Below, piece after piece: positions 8,220 to 17,689 of a DNA stretch of 64,000 bases. This DNA is from Rathayibacter sp. VKM Ac-2759. Lineage in GTDB: Bacteria > Actinomycetota > Actinomycetes > Actinomycetales > Microbacteriaceae. Position 1 is the stretch's first letter, and each line of letters begins with the position of its first letter. The notes under the pieces were generated by a model, which was not told the DNA's origin, ran no database searches, and saw only the letters and a list, made by a program, of their open reading frames with translations. Location: positions 682,001 through 746,000 of the forward strand of contig NZ_CP047176.1 of the NCBI RefSeq assembly GCF_009834225.1. The letters run 5' to 3'. Made by a program: the position numbers and the translations under genes.

Positions 8220-9605
8220 CTAGCCGAGTAGGTTCCCCTCGACGAGACGCCCGGCAGCGTTCGCCTCATCGACCAGTGCCGCTCGTTCGTTCCCGCTCAG
8301 GCGGCATCCGGTCACGAGGTAGTCGTCGCAGCCCTCGCCGATCCGGATGCCGAACTCGTTCATCCGCCGGACGTCCGGAGTGCTGGGCAGCCGGCCTCGG
8401 CCCGCGGAGTGACCGGTGATCGCGAAGCTCGAGGTGCCTTCGACGGCCTCGATCCCCGACTCCTCGTTCTCGACGGAGTAGCCGCCCGTTACGGACCAGT
8501 TGGTGATTCCGGAGCCCGACACCGAGAGACCGGAGCGTCCGTTGCGGAGGAAATGGCAGTTCGAGAGCGACAGCCCCTCGACGATCGCGTTCTCCCGTGC
8601 GTCCGCCGCGACCCGCAGGCCGTGGCCGGCCTCGGACAGCCCGAACCAGCAGTTGGCGAACATCGTCGCGCGGACCTCTCCCTTCGGAGTGATCTCGGCG
8701 GAGGAGGCGTTCCGATCGCCGACCACGCCGCCCGCGGAGTCGAACAGGCAGTTCGTCGCCTGGAACGCCCAGCAGGACTCGTCCGCCTCGGTCGCGATCA
8801 GCAGTGCGGCACCGTGCGACGTGATGTTCGTATCGGAGACCATCGCGGTGTCGCCGGTGCCCACGCGGATTCCGAACAGGCACTGCCGACTGAGCTGCGA
8901 GATCGAGGACATGACGCAGCCGGTGATGACGGTGCTCGCGAAATTGACGAGATCGATGGCGCCGGAGGCGGATCCGGTGTGCGGAGATCGGAAGCTCAGG
9001 CCGGAAAGCGAGGTGCTCACCGCTCGGACCGCTCTCGTTCCGACGCGGATGCCGACGAAGTATCCAACGAGGGTGCACCGCTCGACGACGCACTCGTTGC
9101 CGTCGATGCCGATGAGAGCGCCGGCCTCCCGCGACGAGCCGACCGGACTGAGAGTGAGGTCAGAGATGCCTGCGGCGTGCGCGAGCGTGACGGCGTCGCC
9201 GCGGACCCGATCGTCGATGTGGAGGACGGTCGCGGCGGTCGCTGAACCGCGGAGGACGACGCCGGTCGGCACGTCGAGGCGGGAGGCGATGCGGAAGTGC
9301 CCCGGGCCCAGCACCAGGAGACCTCCCTCCGCGAGCGCCTCGAACGCGGCGCGGATCTCTAGCGCGTCATCGACGACACCGCCGGAGTCGGAGGGACGCA
9401 GGAGCCTGACGAAGCTCGCGGACTCGACCGTGGTGCCCGGGGCCGCCTCGCCGTCTGCTTCGGTACCGTTGACCACAGCTGACGCGAGAAGCGGCCCCCC
9501 TACCGCGACGGCGGTGGCGACTCCTGTGAAGCGGAGGAACTGCTTCCGTCCCGGTCCCCGAGTGTCCTCGGGGGGACGCGGCTGATCCGCGTCGAGCGTG
9601 GGCAT
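8220..9605 (-). CDS. Secreted right-handed beta-helix (pectate-lyase-like) protein
   Basis: A 461-residue exported protein. The N-terminus has GRKQFLRFTG followed by a hydrophobic stretch ending in ASA, which resembles a Tat signal with RK in place of RR. The body has repeated short strand-turn units (GIRVGT, NCHFLRNGRSGLSVSGSGIT) typical of parallel beta-helix proteins such as polysaccharide lyases, epimerases and tail-spike-like enzymes. No catalytic residues can be assigned. It is the last of three leftward genes after an SLH protein and an O-antigen-ligase-like protein, so it probably trims or binds the same surface polysaccharide. A TAGGAT six bases before the ATG hints at an additional leaderless promoter. 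Confidence 0.8.
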   Translation of the reverse strand: MPTLDADQPRPPEDTRGPGRKQFLRFTGVATAVAVGGPLLASAVVNGTEADGEAAPGTTVESASFVRLLRPSDSGGVVDDALEIRAAFEALAEGGLLVLGPGHFRIASRLDVPTGVVLRGSATAATVLHIDDRVRGDAVTLAHAAGISDLTLSPVGSSREAGALIGIDGNECVVERCTLVGYFVGIRVGTRAVRAVSTSLSGLSFRSPHTGSASGAIDLVNFASTVITGCVMSSISQLSRQCLFGIRVGTGDTAMVSDTNITSHGAALLIATEADESCWAFQATNCLFDSAGGVVGDRNASSAEITPKGEVRATMFANCWFGLSEAGHGLRVAADARENAIVEGLSLSNCHFLRNGRSGLSVSGSGITNWSVTGGYSVENEESGIEAVEGTSSFAITGHSAGRGRLPSTPDVRRMNEFGIRIGEGCDDYLVTGCRLSGNERAALVDEANAAGRLVEGNLLG

Positions 9606-9639
9606 GCGGACATCCTAGGCGGCCGGGGTCCGCAGGAGC

Positions 9640-11499
9640 TCAGCCCGCGCCTCCGCTGTCGAGGATCTCTCGGAGGGCCTCCTCGGCCCGGACCAGCCCG
9701 TCCGCATCTCCGGTCGCCGTGGAGTAGCGGGCCAATGTCCGCCAGATCGTGACATCGGTGGGGGCGAGCTCGGCCGCGCTCTCGAGGAGGACTCCAGCCC
9801 GCTGAGTCTCACCGAGCGAGAAGAGGAGAGTGCCGAGGCGGTGCCGCGTCTCGGGATCGTTCGGCGCCCGCTCGTCGAGAGCCGTGAGCGTCGCGATCGC
9901 GGCCCCGGGGTCGCCGGCGAACTGCTGGGCCGCGGCGAGTGCCTTCGCTGCCACGACGGAGCCGGGGACGCGCGCGAGGGCGTCTGTGCTCCGTTCGACC
10001 GCAGCCCGGGCTGCTCCGGAAGCTCCGGCCGACGCCGCAGCGGTGAGCGACTGCGCTGCGATGGAGGTCACATCGGCATCCCACGGCCGAAGTGCCTGCG
10101 CTGTGTCGAAGGCCCTCTCCGCAGCGGTGATCCGTCCGCGTCCCGATGCCTCGATCCCCTCCTGGAGCGGGAGCTCCGCCGCCGTCGTCAGTGCGAGGAG
10201 ACCGACCCAGGCGGCGAGCCCGACCGTCCGCGCCGTCGAGCCCCACCGCCGCTTGCCGGCGGGCGACGGAGGGGGCGTCGCGGAGACGGCCGCTCCGAGC
10301 AGCACCGCCATCAGCAGCGTGTTGCCCGGCGTCGTGAAGTGCGTGCTCAGACTCGTCACGTACCCGAGGGAGGCGGCCAGCGCACTGAGCAGGAGCGGCC
10401 GCCGACCGGCCGCGATGCGGTCCCCCGCGGACGCGGCACCCCAGGCGCGCAGGATCGCGAGAAGCGAGAGCACGCAGAACGCGATCAGGAGGACAGCCAG
10501 TCCCACTCCTCCTGCTGTGGCGGACTGCAGGAGCAGCGAGTGCGGGGAGTCGACGGTAGTACCGACTCCGTTCGCGGCGAACCAGTTCGGGCCGTGCGTC
10601 GTCGAGGCGGCGTCCATGAATCCGTTCGGACCGACGCCGAGGAGCGGATGAGCCGACACGACTCGCAGCGTCTCGGCCCACAGGGTCGTCCGCCCCGCGG
10701 CGGACGAGGAGGCGAGCGGGCTCAGTCCGAGCAGCCGCTCCCGAGTGAGGGGGATCGCGAGGACCAGGCCGGCGAGGCCGACGGTGGCAGCGCCCGCGAG
10801 GAGGAGGAGCCGTCGGCGGTCCTTCGCGTCAGTCGTGACCAGCGCGCCGATCAGGACGACGACGAGGGCCATCGCCAGTCCCAGCAGGGCTCCGCGGGAC
10901 GCGGACAGCACGACAGCGGCGAGCGCCGAGGCGAGGCCGATGGTGAGGAGCACTGCGTCCGGACTCCTCCGAGACCAGGCCCGGTGGGCGGCGGGCGCCA
11001 GGAGTGCGACGACGACCACCCCGAAGACGCCCTGGTCGCTCGCGTTGCCGAGCAGAGATCCCGGCCGGGCGAGATCTCCGGGCACAGGACGCAGGCCGAG
11101 TGATTCGAGCGCGGCGAGCCCGGCCACCGCCGCGGCGGCGACGGAGGCGCTGTGCAGGAGGACGTCGAGCAGGTGCGGATGCGACCGAGGCCCGAGCAGC
11201 CGAGCGCCGAGCCAGAAGGCCCCGAGGTAGACGCCCACCGTGATCGCGCCTTCGTAGCGCGGCCAGCGCCCCAGGAGCTGCACGAGCGGAGCCGCGCCGA
11301 GGAGGGCGGCAGCCGCGAGCATCGCGATCGCCGTGCCGACGACCATCACGAGCCTCCGGGGCAGGCTACCGGTCGCCGTCGCGACCGACGCCAGGACGAC
11401 CGCCGCCGCCATGACCAGGTCCTTCGGCAGCACCCACCGGTTCATCGCGCCGGGGAGGAGCACGACCGTGGACAGCACGGCGAGGAGGATCGCGAGCAC
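9640..11499 (-). CDS. O-antigen ligase/Wzy-type polymerase with C-terminal TPR-like region
   Basis: Integral membrane protein of about 619 residues with some ten hydrophobic helices. A large periplasmic-type loop (LGVGPNGFMDAASTTHGPN, then VDSPHSLLLQ) carries the His typical of the Wzy_C/WaaL family. These enzymes polymerise or ligate lipid-linked glycans; PglL-type members transfer glycans to proteins. The last 190 residues form TPR-like helical repeats (AAERAFDTAQALRPWDAD). The start is uncertain: the frame is open far upstream (antisense to other genes) and no start has a good ribosome site; GTG 11499 is taken because it precedes the first membrane helix, with ATG 11445 as the alternative. 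It lies 69 bases after the SLH gene stop, beyond a GC-rich hairpin. Confidence 0.8.
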   Translation of the reverse strand: MLAILLAVLSTVVLLPGAMNRWVLPKDLVMAAAVVLASVATATGSLPRRLVMVVGTAIAMLAAAALLGAAPLVQLLGRWPRYEGAITVGVYLGAFWLGARLLGPRSHPHLLDVLLHSASVAAAAVAGLAALESLGLRPVPGDLARPGSLLGNASDQGVFGVVVVALLAPAAHRAWSRRSPDAVLLTIGLASALAAVVLSASRGALLGLAMALVVVLIGALVTTDAKDRRRLLLLAGAATVGLAGLVLAIPLTRERLLGLSPLASSSAAGRTTLWAETLRVVSAHPLLGVGPNGFMDAASTTHGPNWFAANGVGTTVDSPHSLLLQSATAGGVGLAVLLIAFCVLSLLAILRAWGAASAGDRIAAGRRPLLLSALAASLGYVTSLSTHFTTPGNTLLMAVLLGAAVSATPPPSPAGKRRWGSTARTVGLAAWVGLLALTTAAELPLQEGIEASGRGRITAAERAFDTAQALRPWDADVTSIAAQSLTAAASAGASGAARAAVERSTDALARVPGSVVAAKALAAAQQFAGDPGAAIATLTALDERAPNDPETRHRLGTLLFSLGETQRAGVLLESAAELAPTDVTIWRTLARYSTATGDADGLVRAEEALREILDSGGAG

Positions 11500-11508
11500 C
11501 GCGACCGG

Positions 11509-11539
11509 CCGGAGGGGGACTACTGCTTCCCCCCTCCGG
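11509..11539 (-). promoter_or_regulatory. Perfect 10-bp hairpin between SLH gene and O-antigen-ligase gene
   Basis: CCGGAGGGGG (11509-11518) and CCCCCTCCGG (11530-11539) are perfectly complementary around an 11-base loop. On the leftward mRNA it begins 29 bases after the SLH stop and ends 10 bases before the chosen GTG. It would enclose the only purine-rich, ribosome-site-like stretch. It could be a terminator, a processing element or a translational attenuator. Confidence 0.6.
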
Positions 11540-11567
11540 ACCGGCTCGTCGACGGCTCCGCGGCGGG

Positions 11568-12971
11568 TCAGAGGTTCCCGTCCGGTGATCCGGCCTGCAG
11601 GTCGTTGCGGTAGAGGAAGGCGGCCATCGCCTGGCGGGTGACGTTCTCCAGCGGGTGGTACGTACCGTCCGGATAGCCCGTCGACAGACCGGAGGTCTTC
11701 ATCCAGTTGACGTAGCCGAAGAACGGATTGCTGCTCGGCACATCGCTGAACTGCGCGGGACCGGGGTTCGAGACGTCCTCCTTGTTGAGGCGTCCGAGGA
11801 ACGCGGCCATCGCCTGCCGAGTGACCGCATCCTTCGGCCCGTAGGTGCCGTCCGCATTGCCGGTCGTGATGCCCTCGGCCTTCATCCACTCGATCGCCGT
11901 GTAGAACTCGCTCGCTGCAGGCACGTCCGAGAAGGACGGAGTCGCTGGCGGCGTGAAGGTGACTCCGGAGTACCGGTACAGGAAAGCGGCCATGGCCTCG
12001 CGGGTGACGTCGATCGCGGGCCGGTACTCCTTGGTACCGCCCGGTCCGGGGAACCCGTTGGAGAGCCCGGTGTCGCCCATCCACTGGATCGGACCGTAGA
12101 AGGCGTGCGCCTCGGGCACGTCGACGAAGATCTGATCGAGGTAGTCGACCGGGCGCAGGGTGCCGTTCACACCCGTGCGAGTCTCCTCGTCACCGAGGAC
12201 GATCGACGTCGCGGCCTCCCGAGAAGGAGCGCGGTCGAACCACTCTGGGGTGTAGGAGATCGTCGCACCGGTGAGGTAACCGGTGAAGGCGACTCGGTAT
12301 GTCCCTGTCTCCCAGGCCCGGAGGGAGTAGCTGCCGTCCTCCAGAGAAGTGGTCCGTCCGCTGGTCACGTCGCAGCTCGCCGGGTCCGCCGACCGGCATC
12401 GATAGGCATTGATGTCCGCGATCGTGCCCTTCGGCGCAGGGTTCCCGTACTTGTCGAGGATGCGCACGCTGCCGGTGATGTACGGGTAGACGATCTTCTC
12501 GAGCGCTTGATCGGCCGTCGTCGTTCGGCCCGCGACCACATCGAGCACAGTTGCGCGCTCCCGCGTCTCCGTGACTCCGGCGCCGTACCAGGCGAGCTCG
12601 TACCCGGACTTCGCGAACTGGATCTGGTACGCGCTCGCTCTGACCTGGAGTGAGTAGCGTCCGTCCGCAGCCGAGAGTCCGGAGGCCACGGTCGAGGTCA
12701 CCCCGGGCGAGAACGCGGAGACAGACACGCCCTCCAGTGGATCCCCCGACCGGGAGTCCGTCACGATCCCCGTGATCGTACCCGGCTCCTCAGCAGCTGC
12801 CGTCACCTCCGCCGGAGCAGCGAACGCTGCGCCCGATGGAGCGAGGACGACCGCGACTCCGACCAGTACCGCGATCGCCACCGACACCTTCGACTGTCGC
12901 TGCGACGAGCGCGTTGATCGCTCGGGCGGCTCCCATCCCAGATAGCGCAACACGGAGTCGATCGTCTTCAT
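11568..12971 (-). CDS. Secreted SLH-repeat protein 1 (CarboxypepD_reg-like + 3 SLH)
   Basis: A 467-residue exported protein. The start at 12971 is preceded by GAGAGGA and gives a long charged lead plus hydrophobic core ending AAFAAPAE, a Sec signal peptide. Residues about 65-150 match a carboxypeptidase-regulatory-like beta domain (GTITGIVTDSRSGDPLEGVS). Residues about 280-467 hold three SLH-type repeats of the form F-DVP...F...I-WM...G-TTG-ADGTY-P...VTRQAMAAFL. In Firmicutes SLH triplets dock proteins to pyruvylated cell-wall polymer. It is divergent from SLH protein 2 and upstream of the O-antigen-ligase-like gene. The frame extends upstream only as antisense of SLH protein 2. Confidence 0.88.
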   Translation of the reverse strand: MKTIDSVLRYLGWEPPERSTRSSQRQSKVSVAIAVLVGVAVVLAPSGAAFAAPAEVTAAAEEPGTITGIVTDSRSGDPLEGVSVSAFSPGVTSTVASGLSAADGRYSLQVRASAYQIQFAKSGYELAWYGAGVTETRERATVLDVVAGRTTTADQALEKIVYPYITGSVRILDKYGNPAPKGTIADINAYRCRSADPASCDVTSGRTTSLEDGSYSLRAWETGTYRVAFTGYLTGATISYTPEWFDRAPSREAATSIVLGDEETRTGVNGTLRPVDYLDQIFVDVPEAHAFYGPIQWMGDTGLSNGFPGPGGTKEYRPAIDVTREAMAAFLYRYSGVTFTPPATPSFSDVPAASEFYTAIEWMKAEGITTGNADGTYGPKDAVTRQAMAAFLGRLNKEDVSNPGPAQFSDVPSSNPFFGYVNWMKTSGLSTGYPDGTYHPLENVTRQAMAAFLYRNDLQAGSPDGNL

Positions 12972-13205
12972 GGCGGTGGTCCTCTCGGTGCGGGATGTGG
13001 AGGTCACTATGTGTGCTGAGGTCGTTCCTGACAAGTGGAAGGGATGCCGTGTCTCCACTGCCGCGCGGGCTGCGCACCGAGCCGTCAGGCGCTCAGCGCG
13101 GAGCGCCGCCCCTCCCCGTCGAAGGACAGACGCATGCCGGCGTCGCTCTGGGTAGCCTGTCGAGAGCCGCGCCATCGTCCTGTGGTGCCGATCGAGAGTC
13201 CTGCC
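12972..13205. promoter_or_regulatory. Divergent promoter region between SLH proteins 1 and 2
   Basis: These 234 bases separate two divergent SLH genes and have no convincing ORF. A TAGCCT -10-like box at 13153-13158 could serve the rightward gene (leader about 40 bases). No clear -35 or symmetric operator was found. Confidence 0.4.
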
Positions 13206-15366
13206 ATGCCGCTGCTCCGCGCCCTCCGGGTGATGCTCCTGCTCCTTCTCTGCACCGCGGTCGGTGCGGGTCTCGTTGCTCCCGTGTCCGCAGCCGCCCC
13301 GACAGCGATTGTCACCGGCCGCGTGACCGACGAATCGGGTGCGGGGCTCGCCGGAATCCGTGTCGAGGCGTGGGCGAGCTCTGTTCCGGAGGGCCGCTAC
13401 TCGGCAGGCGCGGGGGGAGAGCTCGCGCGAGCGAACAGCGACGAAAGTGGGCGGTACCGCCTCGCAGGCGTCTCCGGCGACTTCGTGCTCCGGTTCGTCG
13501 GGCGCACCGACCCGGCGACGGGCGCAGGTCCTCTCGACGCCTACTGGCCTGGAGTCCACGCCCGACGCAGTGCCACGATCCTCTCCGCATCGGCCCTGTC
13601 CGCGGGCGGGTTCGACGTCCGCATGGTCGAGGCGGGGAGCATCTCGGGCCGAGTGACGGATGCCGCGGGGACAGCCCTGCAGCAGGTCACGGTCCGGTGG
13701 GCCGTCGACGGTGGTGAGGCGCTCGCGTACACCTACTCGGTGACGGAGGACGGTCGGTACGTCTTCCGCGGCCTCGAGCCGGGCCGCTACGAGATCCAGG
13801 TCGAGGACCAGACCCGCGACCACGCATCGAGCTGGTACGGCGGCGCACTGCGTAGTCAGTCGACCGGGATCGTCGTCGGCGAGGGCACGGACGTCACGGG
13901 AATCGATCTGGCGCTCGCCGACGGAGCCGCTCTGACCGGAGACCTGCGAGCACCGGGCTTCCCCGACTGGTCCGCGTACCCGAATGAGTCACTGCGCGTG
14001 TCGGCGATCGACGCCGACGGCATCACCGCCGGGTCTGCGTCGGTCGACAGCACTGCGGATTCGGGACGTTACGAGATCAGGGGGGTTGTCGGCAGGTGGT
14101 TTTACTCTGTTCTTCTCGTCGGCCGGCGGCCGGTACCTCGACCACTACTGGCCGCACGCGGCGACCGAGGCTGCCAGCACACCGGTCACGACCCGTGCCG
14201 GCAGCGCGACCTCCGGTATCGACGCCGACTACGTCCTGGGGGGCTCGCTGACCGGGCGCGCTGTCCCTTCCGACGGCAACGGCTCGGATGTCGGCGGGTG
14301 CCGGGCGCTCGTCGTCCTCTACGACGCCTCCGGAACGCAGGCCGGAGACACCTGCGGCGACAGTGCGTGGCGGATCGACGGGATCCCAGCGGGCTCCTAC
14401 ACTCTGCGAGTCGTCCCTCAGGGTTACCGCGCGACCTGGTTCGGCGGTTCCGCGGATCGCGCCCGAGCACGGCCGATCCAGGTGACGCCGGGGCAGACGG
14501 TCGATGTCTCCGTGGTCCCGAGCGAGCGGGCGCCGATGCTGTCCGGCTCCGCCTCCATGATCGATCAGTGCGGCGTGCCCGCGTTCTGGCCGGGCGCGCG
14601 AGTCGAGGCGGTCGACGCCACAGGCTTCGTCAGCGCCTCGTCCCCGCGCACCGACTGGTACATCTTCGACTCGCTGCCAGCAGGCGTCTACCGGCTCCGG
14701 ATCGTCGCGGACGACTTCCCGGAGGGGGTGTGGATCGGCGGTGACGACTTCGCCTCTGCCGACACGGTCGACGTCGCCTCGTCCCGCATCGACCTCGATG
14801 TGTCGGCGACGGAGCCGCGCACCTTCACGGATGTCGTCGCAGGGCAGGCGTTCTGCGCGGACATCGTCTGGATGCACCGCGAGGGCATCACGACCGGGTA
14901 CCCCGCGGCGGGCGGTGGGCTCGAGTACCGTCCCACCGAGAACGTCTCGCGTCAGGCGATGGCCGCCTTCCTCTACCGGATGTCGGGGGAGTCCTTCAGT
15001 CCTCCGTCGCGTCCTTCGTTCAGCGACGTGCCGACGAGCAACCCGTTCTACACGGCTGTCGAGTGGATGAAGGCGAAGGGGATCACCACCGGCAACGCCG
15101 ACGGCACGTATGCTCCCGACCAAGACGTCTCGCGGCAGGCGATGTCGGCGTTCCTCGCCCGTCTCGCGGTGAATCCGGGATTCGCGCGGCCGAGTGCGAG
15201 CTTCTCGGATGTCCCGGCGGCGAACCCGTTCTTCGCGCAGATCGAGTGGATGAAGGCCGAAGGCATCACGACCGGCAATGCAGACGGCACCTTCGCGCCG
15301 CTCGCTCCGGTCTCGCGCCAGGCGATGGCCGCCTTCCTGCACCGATACACGCAGCACTGGGAGTGA
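13206..15366 (+). pseudogene. SLH-repeat protein 2, split by a frameshift in a G6 run
   Basis: Two overlapping frames together make one SLH protein. The first starts at ATG 13206 with a clear signal peptide (RVMLLLLLCTAVGAGLVAPV, then SAAAP) and carboxypeptidase-regulatory-like repeats. It goes out of register at the G6 run 14080-14085, whereas the other frame continues with the expected LSAGGFTLFF strand, two more beta repeats and three SLH repeats up to 15366. Dropping one G would restore GRYEIRG-LSAGGF, matching the repeat pattern of its paralogues, and give roughly 720 residues. This may be a real inactivating mutation, slipped-strand phase variation or a sequencing error. As read, only a truncated, SLH-less product would be made. 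Confidence 0.85.
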
Positions 15367-15504
15367 TGCGGGAGCGCCGTCGCTCTCGTTCTGGCCCTCG
15401 TTATGGTGTCACAACCGATCTTCCCGAGGCCGCTACTGTTGCGACACGGTGTCGCGGCCTTCGGGCGCCGGCCTCTGCCTGCACCCGATTCGGAAGTAGC
15501 CCGC

Positions 15505-17463
15505 ATGCCCCACCGCACCTCCTCTGCCCTCCGCTGCTTCGTCACCACGGTCGTCGTGGCGGCGCTCGCGCTCGGCACGGCCGGCCCCGTCTCCGCTGCG
15601 GACGCCGCCGACGAGACCGGCACCTTGACGGGCCGAGTGCTCGGCGAGGGCGACGGTGGACCCGACGCGGACATCGACTCGGTCTACGTCGACCTCATAG
15701 ACCCTGATCGACCGGGATACGACACCGGGTACTTCGATGAGTCGACGGATGGAACCTTCACGATCGCCGGAGTCGAGCCGGGCGACTACCAGGTGAAGTA
15801 CACCCCGAACGATTCCGTCCACCTGGCGCGGTGGCTCGGCGGCACACGGGAGCCGTCGGCCACCGTCGCCGTGGTCGCGGATGAGCGGACGGCCACCCCT
15901 CTGCAGGTCCTCCCGCTCGGCGGCACGATCAGCGGAGTGGTGACGTACGGCGGCCCCGACGCCCCGTCGCCGACTAGCATCACCGTCAATGCAGGGTGGT
16001 ACGCGTACTACTGGGGAGGTGAGGCGACACCGGACGAGGACGGCCGGTACACGATCCGCGGCCTGGAGCTGCAGGACTACCACGTCTCCTTCGAGGGGAT
16101 CCCCGCGTACGTCCCCGAGTACTGGAACGGCGCTCCCGATCAGCGGACCGCGCAGGTGACGACGGTGACCGAGACGGGTCAGGCGATCTTCGGGCGCGAT
16201 GCCGTGCTCGAGAAGGGCGGGTCTCTCTCGGGTCGGGTGACTGCGGCGGATACGGGACAGGGACTGAACCAGGTCCCGGTCACCGCTCACCGCGTTGCCG
16301 ACGTCGCCGATCCCGAGCACTACCCGGAGGGCTACGACGGCTTCGCCCTGGTGACCACCGATGCCGAGGGTCACTACGAGATGGAGGGGCTCCGCGCCGG
16401 CACCTGGCGGATCGAGGCCGATGCCCGCGAGGTGACGTTGCGCAATCAGCTCGACGTCCTCCCCATCGACCAGTGGTACGGCGGCACGGCGGACGAGTCG
16501 AAGGCCCGCGGGGTCGCCGTCTCCACCGGCGGCGCTCGCTCTGGAATCGACATCGCGATGCCCTCTGTCCCTGCGCTGCACGGGCTCGTCGCCACTCGGG
16601 AGTTCCTCGAGTCCTACACCGACGTGACGGTGACCGCGGAGCAGGTGTGCTCGGACGCCCCCTGCCTCACCCGCTCTGTCGAGGTGGACAGCGCAGTCGG
16701 CAACGAGTACGCGTTCACGGATCTCCCGGCGGGTCAGTACCGCATCCGGTACGACACCGCGACCGATCCCGACGAGGGAGCGGAGGCGGCGCGCTACCTG
16801 TCCGGCTACTGGATCGGCGACAGGACGCGCCAGGACGCGACCGTGGTCGACTACCCCGCGGGCGGGACGGTGACGGCCAACATCATGCTCACCGAGGAGG
16901 ACGCCCCCCGGTTCTTCACGGACGTCGAGCCCCGGAGCACCTTCGGGCGCGAGGTCACCTGGATGGCGGGCAAGAACCTCGCCCAGGGATACGTGGAGGC
17001 CGACGGCAGCAAGACCTACCACCCCGTCGAGGACGTGTCGCGGCAGGCGATGGCGGCGTTCCTGTACCGCTACGACCGGTACCGCTTCTGGCCGACGGAG
17101 TTCGTACCCCCGGCGACGGCGTCCTTCAGCGACGTGCCGGTGACACACCCGTTCTTCACCGAGATCGAATGGATGAAGTCGGAAGGGCTGACAACGGGCA
17201 ACGCCGACGGTACCTTCGCGCCGCTGGAGCCGGTGACACGGCAGTCCGCCGCGGCGTTCCTCTCCCGGCTCTCCGGAGAGCCGCACCCCGTCTCGACGGT
17301 GTTCACCGATGTCCCCGCCGCGAACCCGTTCGCCGGGGAGATCGCCTGGCTCGACAGGACGGGTATCACGACGGGATACCCGGACGGCGGCTTCCACCCG
17401 CTCGAGCCCGTGTCGCGGCAGGCGATCGCCGCCTTCCTCTACCGGTACGACGCGACGCAGTGA
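15505..17463 (+). CDS. Secreted SLH-repeat protein 3 (beta-sandwich repeats + 3 SLH)
   Basis: A 652-residue exported protein. ATG 15505 gives a compact signal peptide (CFVTTVVVAALALGTAGPVS, then AADA); upstream in-frame sequence lacks protein character. Residues about 35-460 contain at least four carboxypeptidase-regulatory/prealbumin-like repeats, each with GRYTIRGL- or GHYEMEGL-type turns and a YWNG/WYGG aromatic motif. Residues about 470-652 hold three SLH-type repeats ending VSRQAMAAFLYR, VTRQSAAAFLSR and VSRQAIAAFLYR. It closely parallels SLH proteins 1 and 2 and is likely a tandem paralogue of protein 2. A TACTGT -10-like box lies at 15434-15439. Confidence 0.9.
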   Translation: MPHRTSSALRCFVTTVVVAALALGTAGPVSAADAADETGTLTGRVLGEGDGGPDADIDSVYVDLIDPDRPGYDTGYFDESTDGTFTIAGVEPGDYQVKYTPNDSVHLARWLGGTREPSATVAVVADERTATPLQVLPLGGTISGVVTYGGPDAPSPTSITVNAGWYAYYWGGEATPDEDGRYTIRGLELQDYHVSFEGIPAYVPEYWNGAPDQRTAQVTTVTETGQAIFGRDAVLEKGGSLSGRVTAADTGQGLNQVPVTAHRVADVADPEHYPEGYDGFALVTTDAEGHYEMEGLRAGTWRIEADAREVTLRNQLDVLPIDQWYGGTADESKARGVAVSTGGARSGIDIAMPSVPALHGLVATREFLESYTDVTVTAEQVCSDAPCLTRSVEVDSAVGNEYAFTDLPAGQYRIRYDTATDPDEGAEAARYLSGYWIGDRTRQDATVVDYPAGGTVTANIMLTEEDAPRFFTDVEPRSTFGREVTWMAGKNLAQGYVEADGSKTYHPVEDVSRQAMAAFLYRYDRYRFWPTEFVPPATASFSDVPVTHPFFTEIEWMKSEGLTTGNADGTFAPLEPVTRQSAAAFLSRLSGEPHPVSTVFTDVPAANPFAGEIAWLDRTGITTGYPDGGFHPLEPVSRQAIAAFLYRYDATQ

Positions 17464-17574
17464 GCGCGGATCCGGCGCCCCGTCGGCGGGCGGGTCGACG
17501 CGCAGACCTCCACCCCTGCGCACGCGCGGTGAGTCACGGTGTCGCTACGGCCCGGTCGGAATCGACCCCGCCCC

Positions 17575-17580
17575 TAGGAT
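17575..17580 (+). promoter_or_regulatory. TAGGAT -10-like box upstream of the fucose-synthase operon
   Basis: TAGGAT matches the actinobacterial TANNNT -10 consensus and lies about 110 bases before the probable start of the first gene. No good -35 hexamer is visible 16-19 bases further upstream, so this is tentative. Confidence 0.35.
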
Positions 17581-17689
17581 GGAGCGCCGCGGGCCCCCGC
17601 ACACCATCGGCAGAGCTCTTCTGCTCGGCGGATCGAGCGGGGGGCGGCAGCGGGGCCGGGGCGCCGCAGCGAGAACGAGAGGGACGATC

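Noticed and set aside
12972..13823. Upstream extension of the SLH protein 1 frame
   Set aside because: It is antisense to SLH protein 2, has no protein character, and a good ribosome site and signal peptide exist at 12971.
15433..17523. Minus-strand frame of about 700 codons opposite SLH protein 3
   Set aside because: No recognisable domain; the plus-strand SLH repeats are unambiguous.
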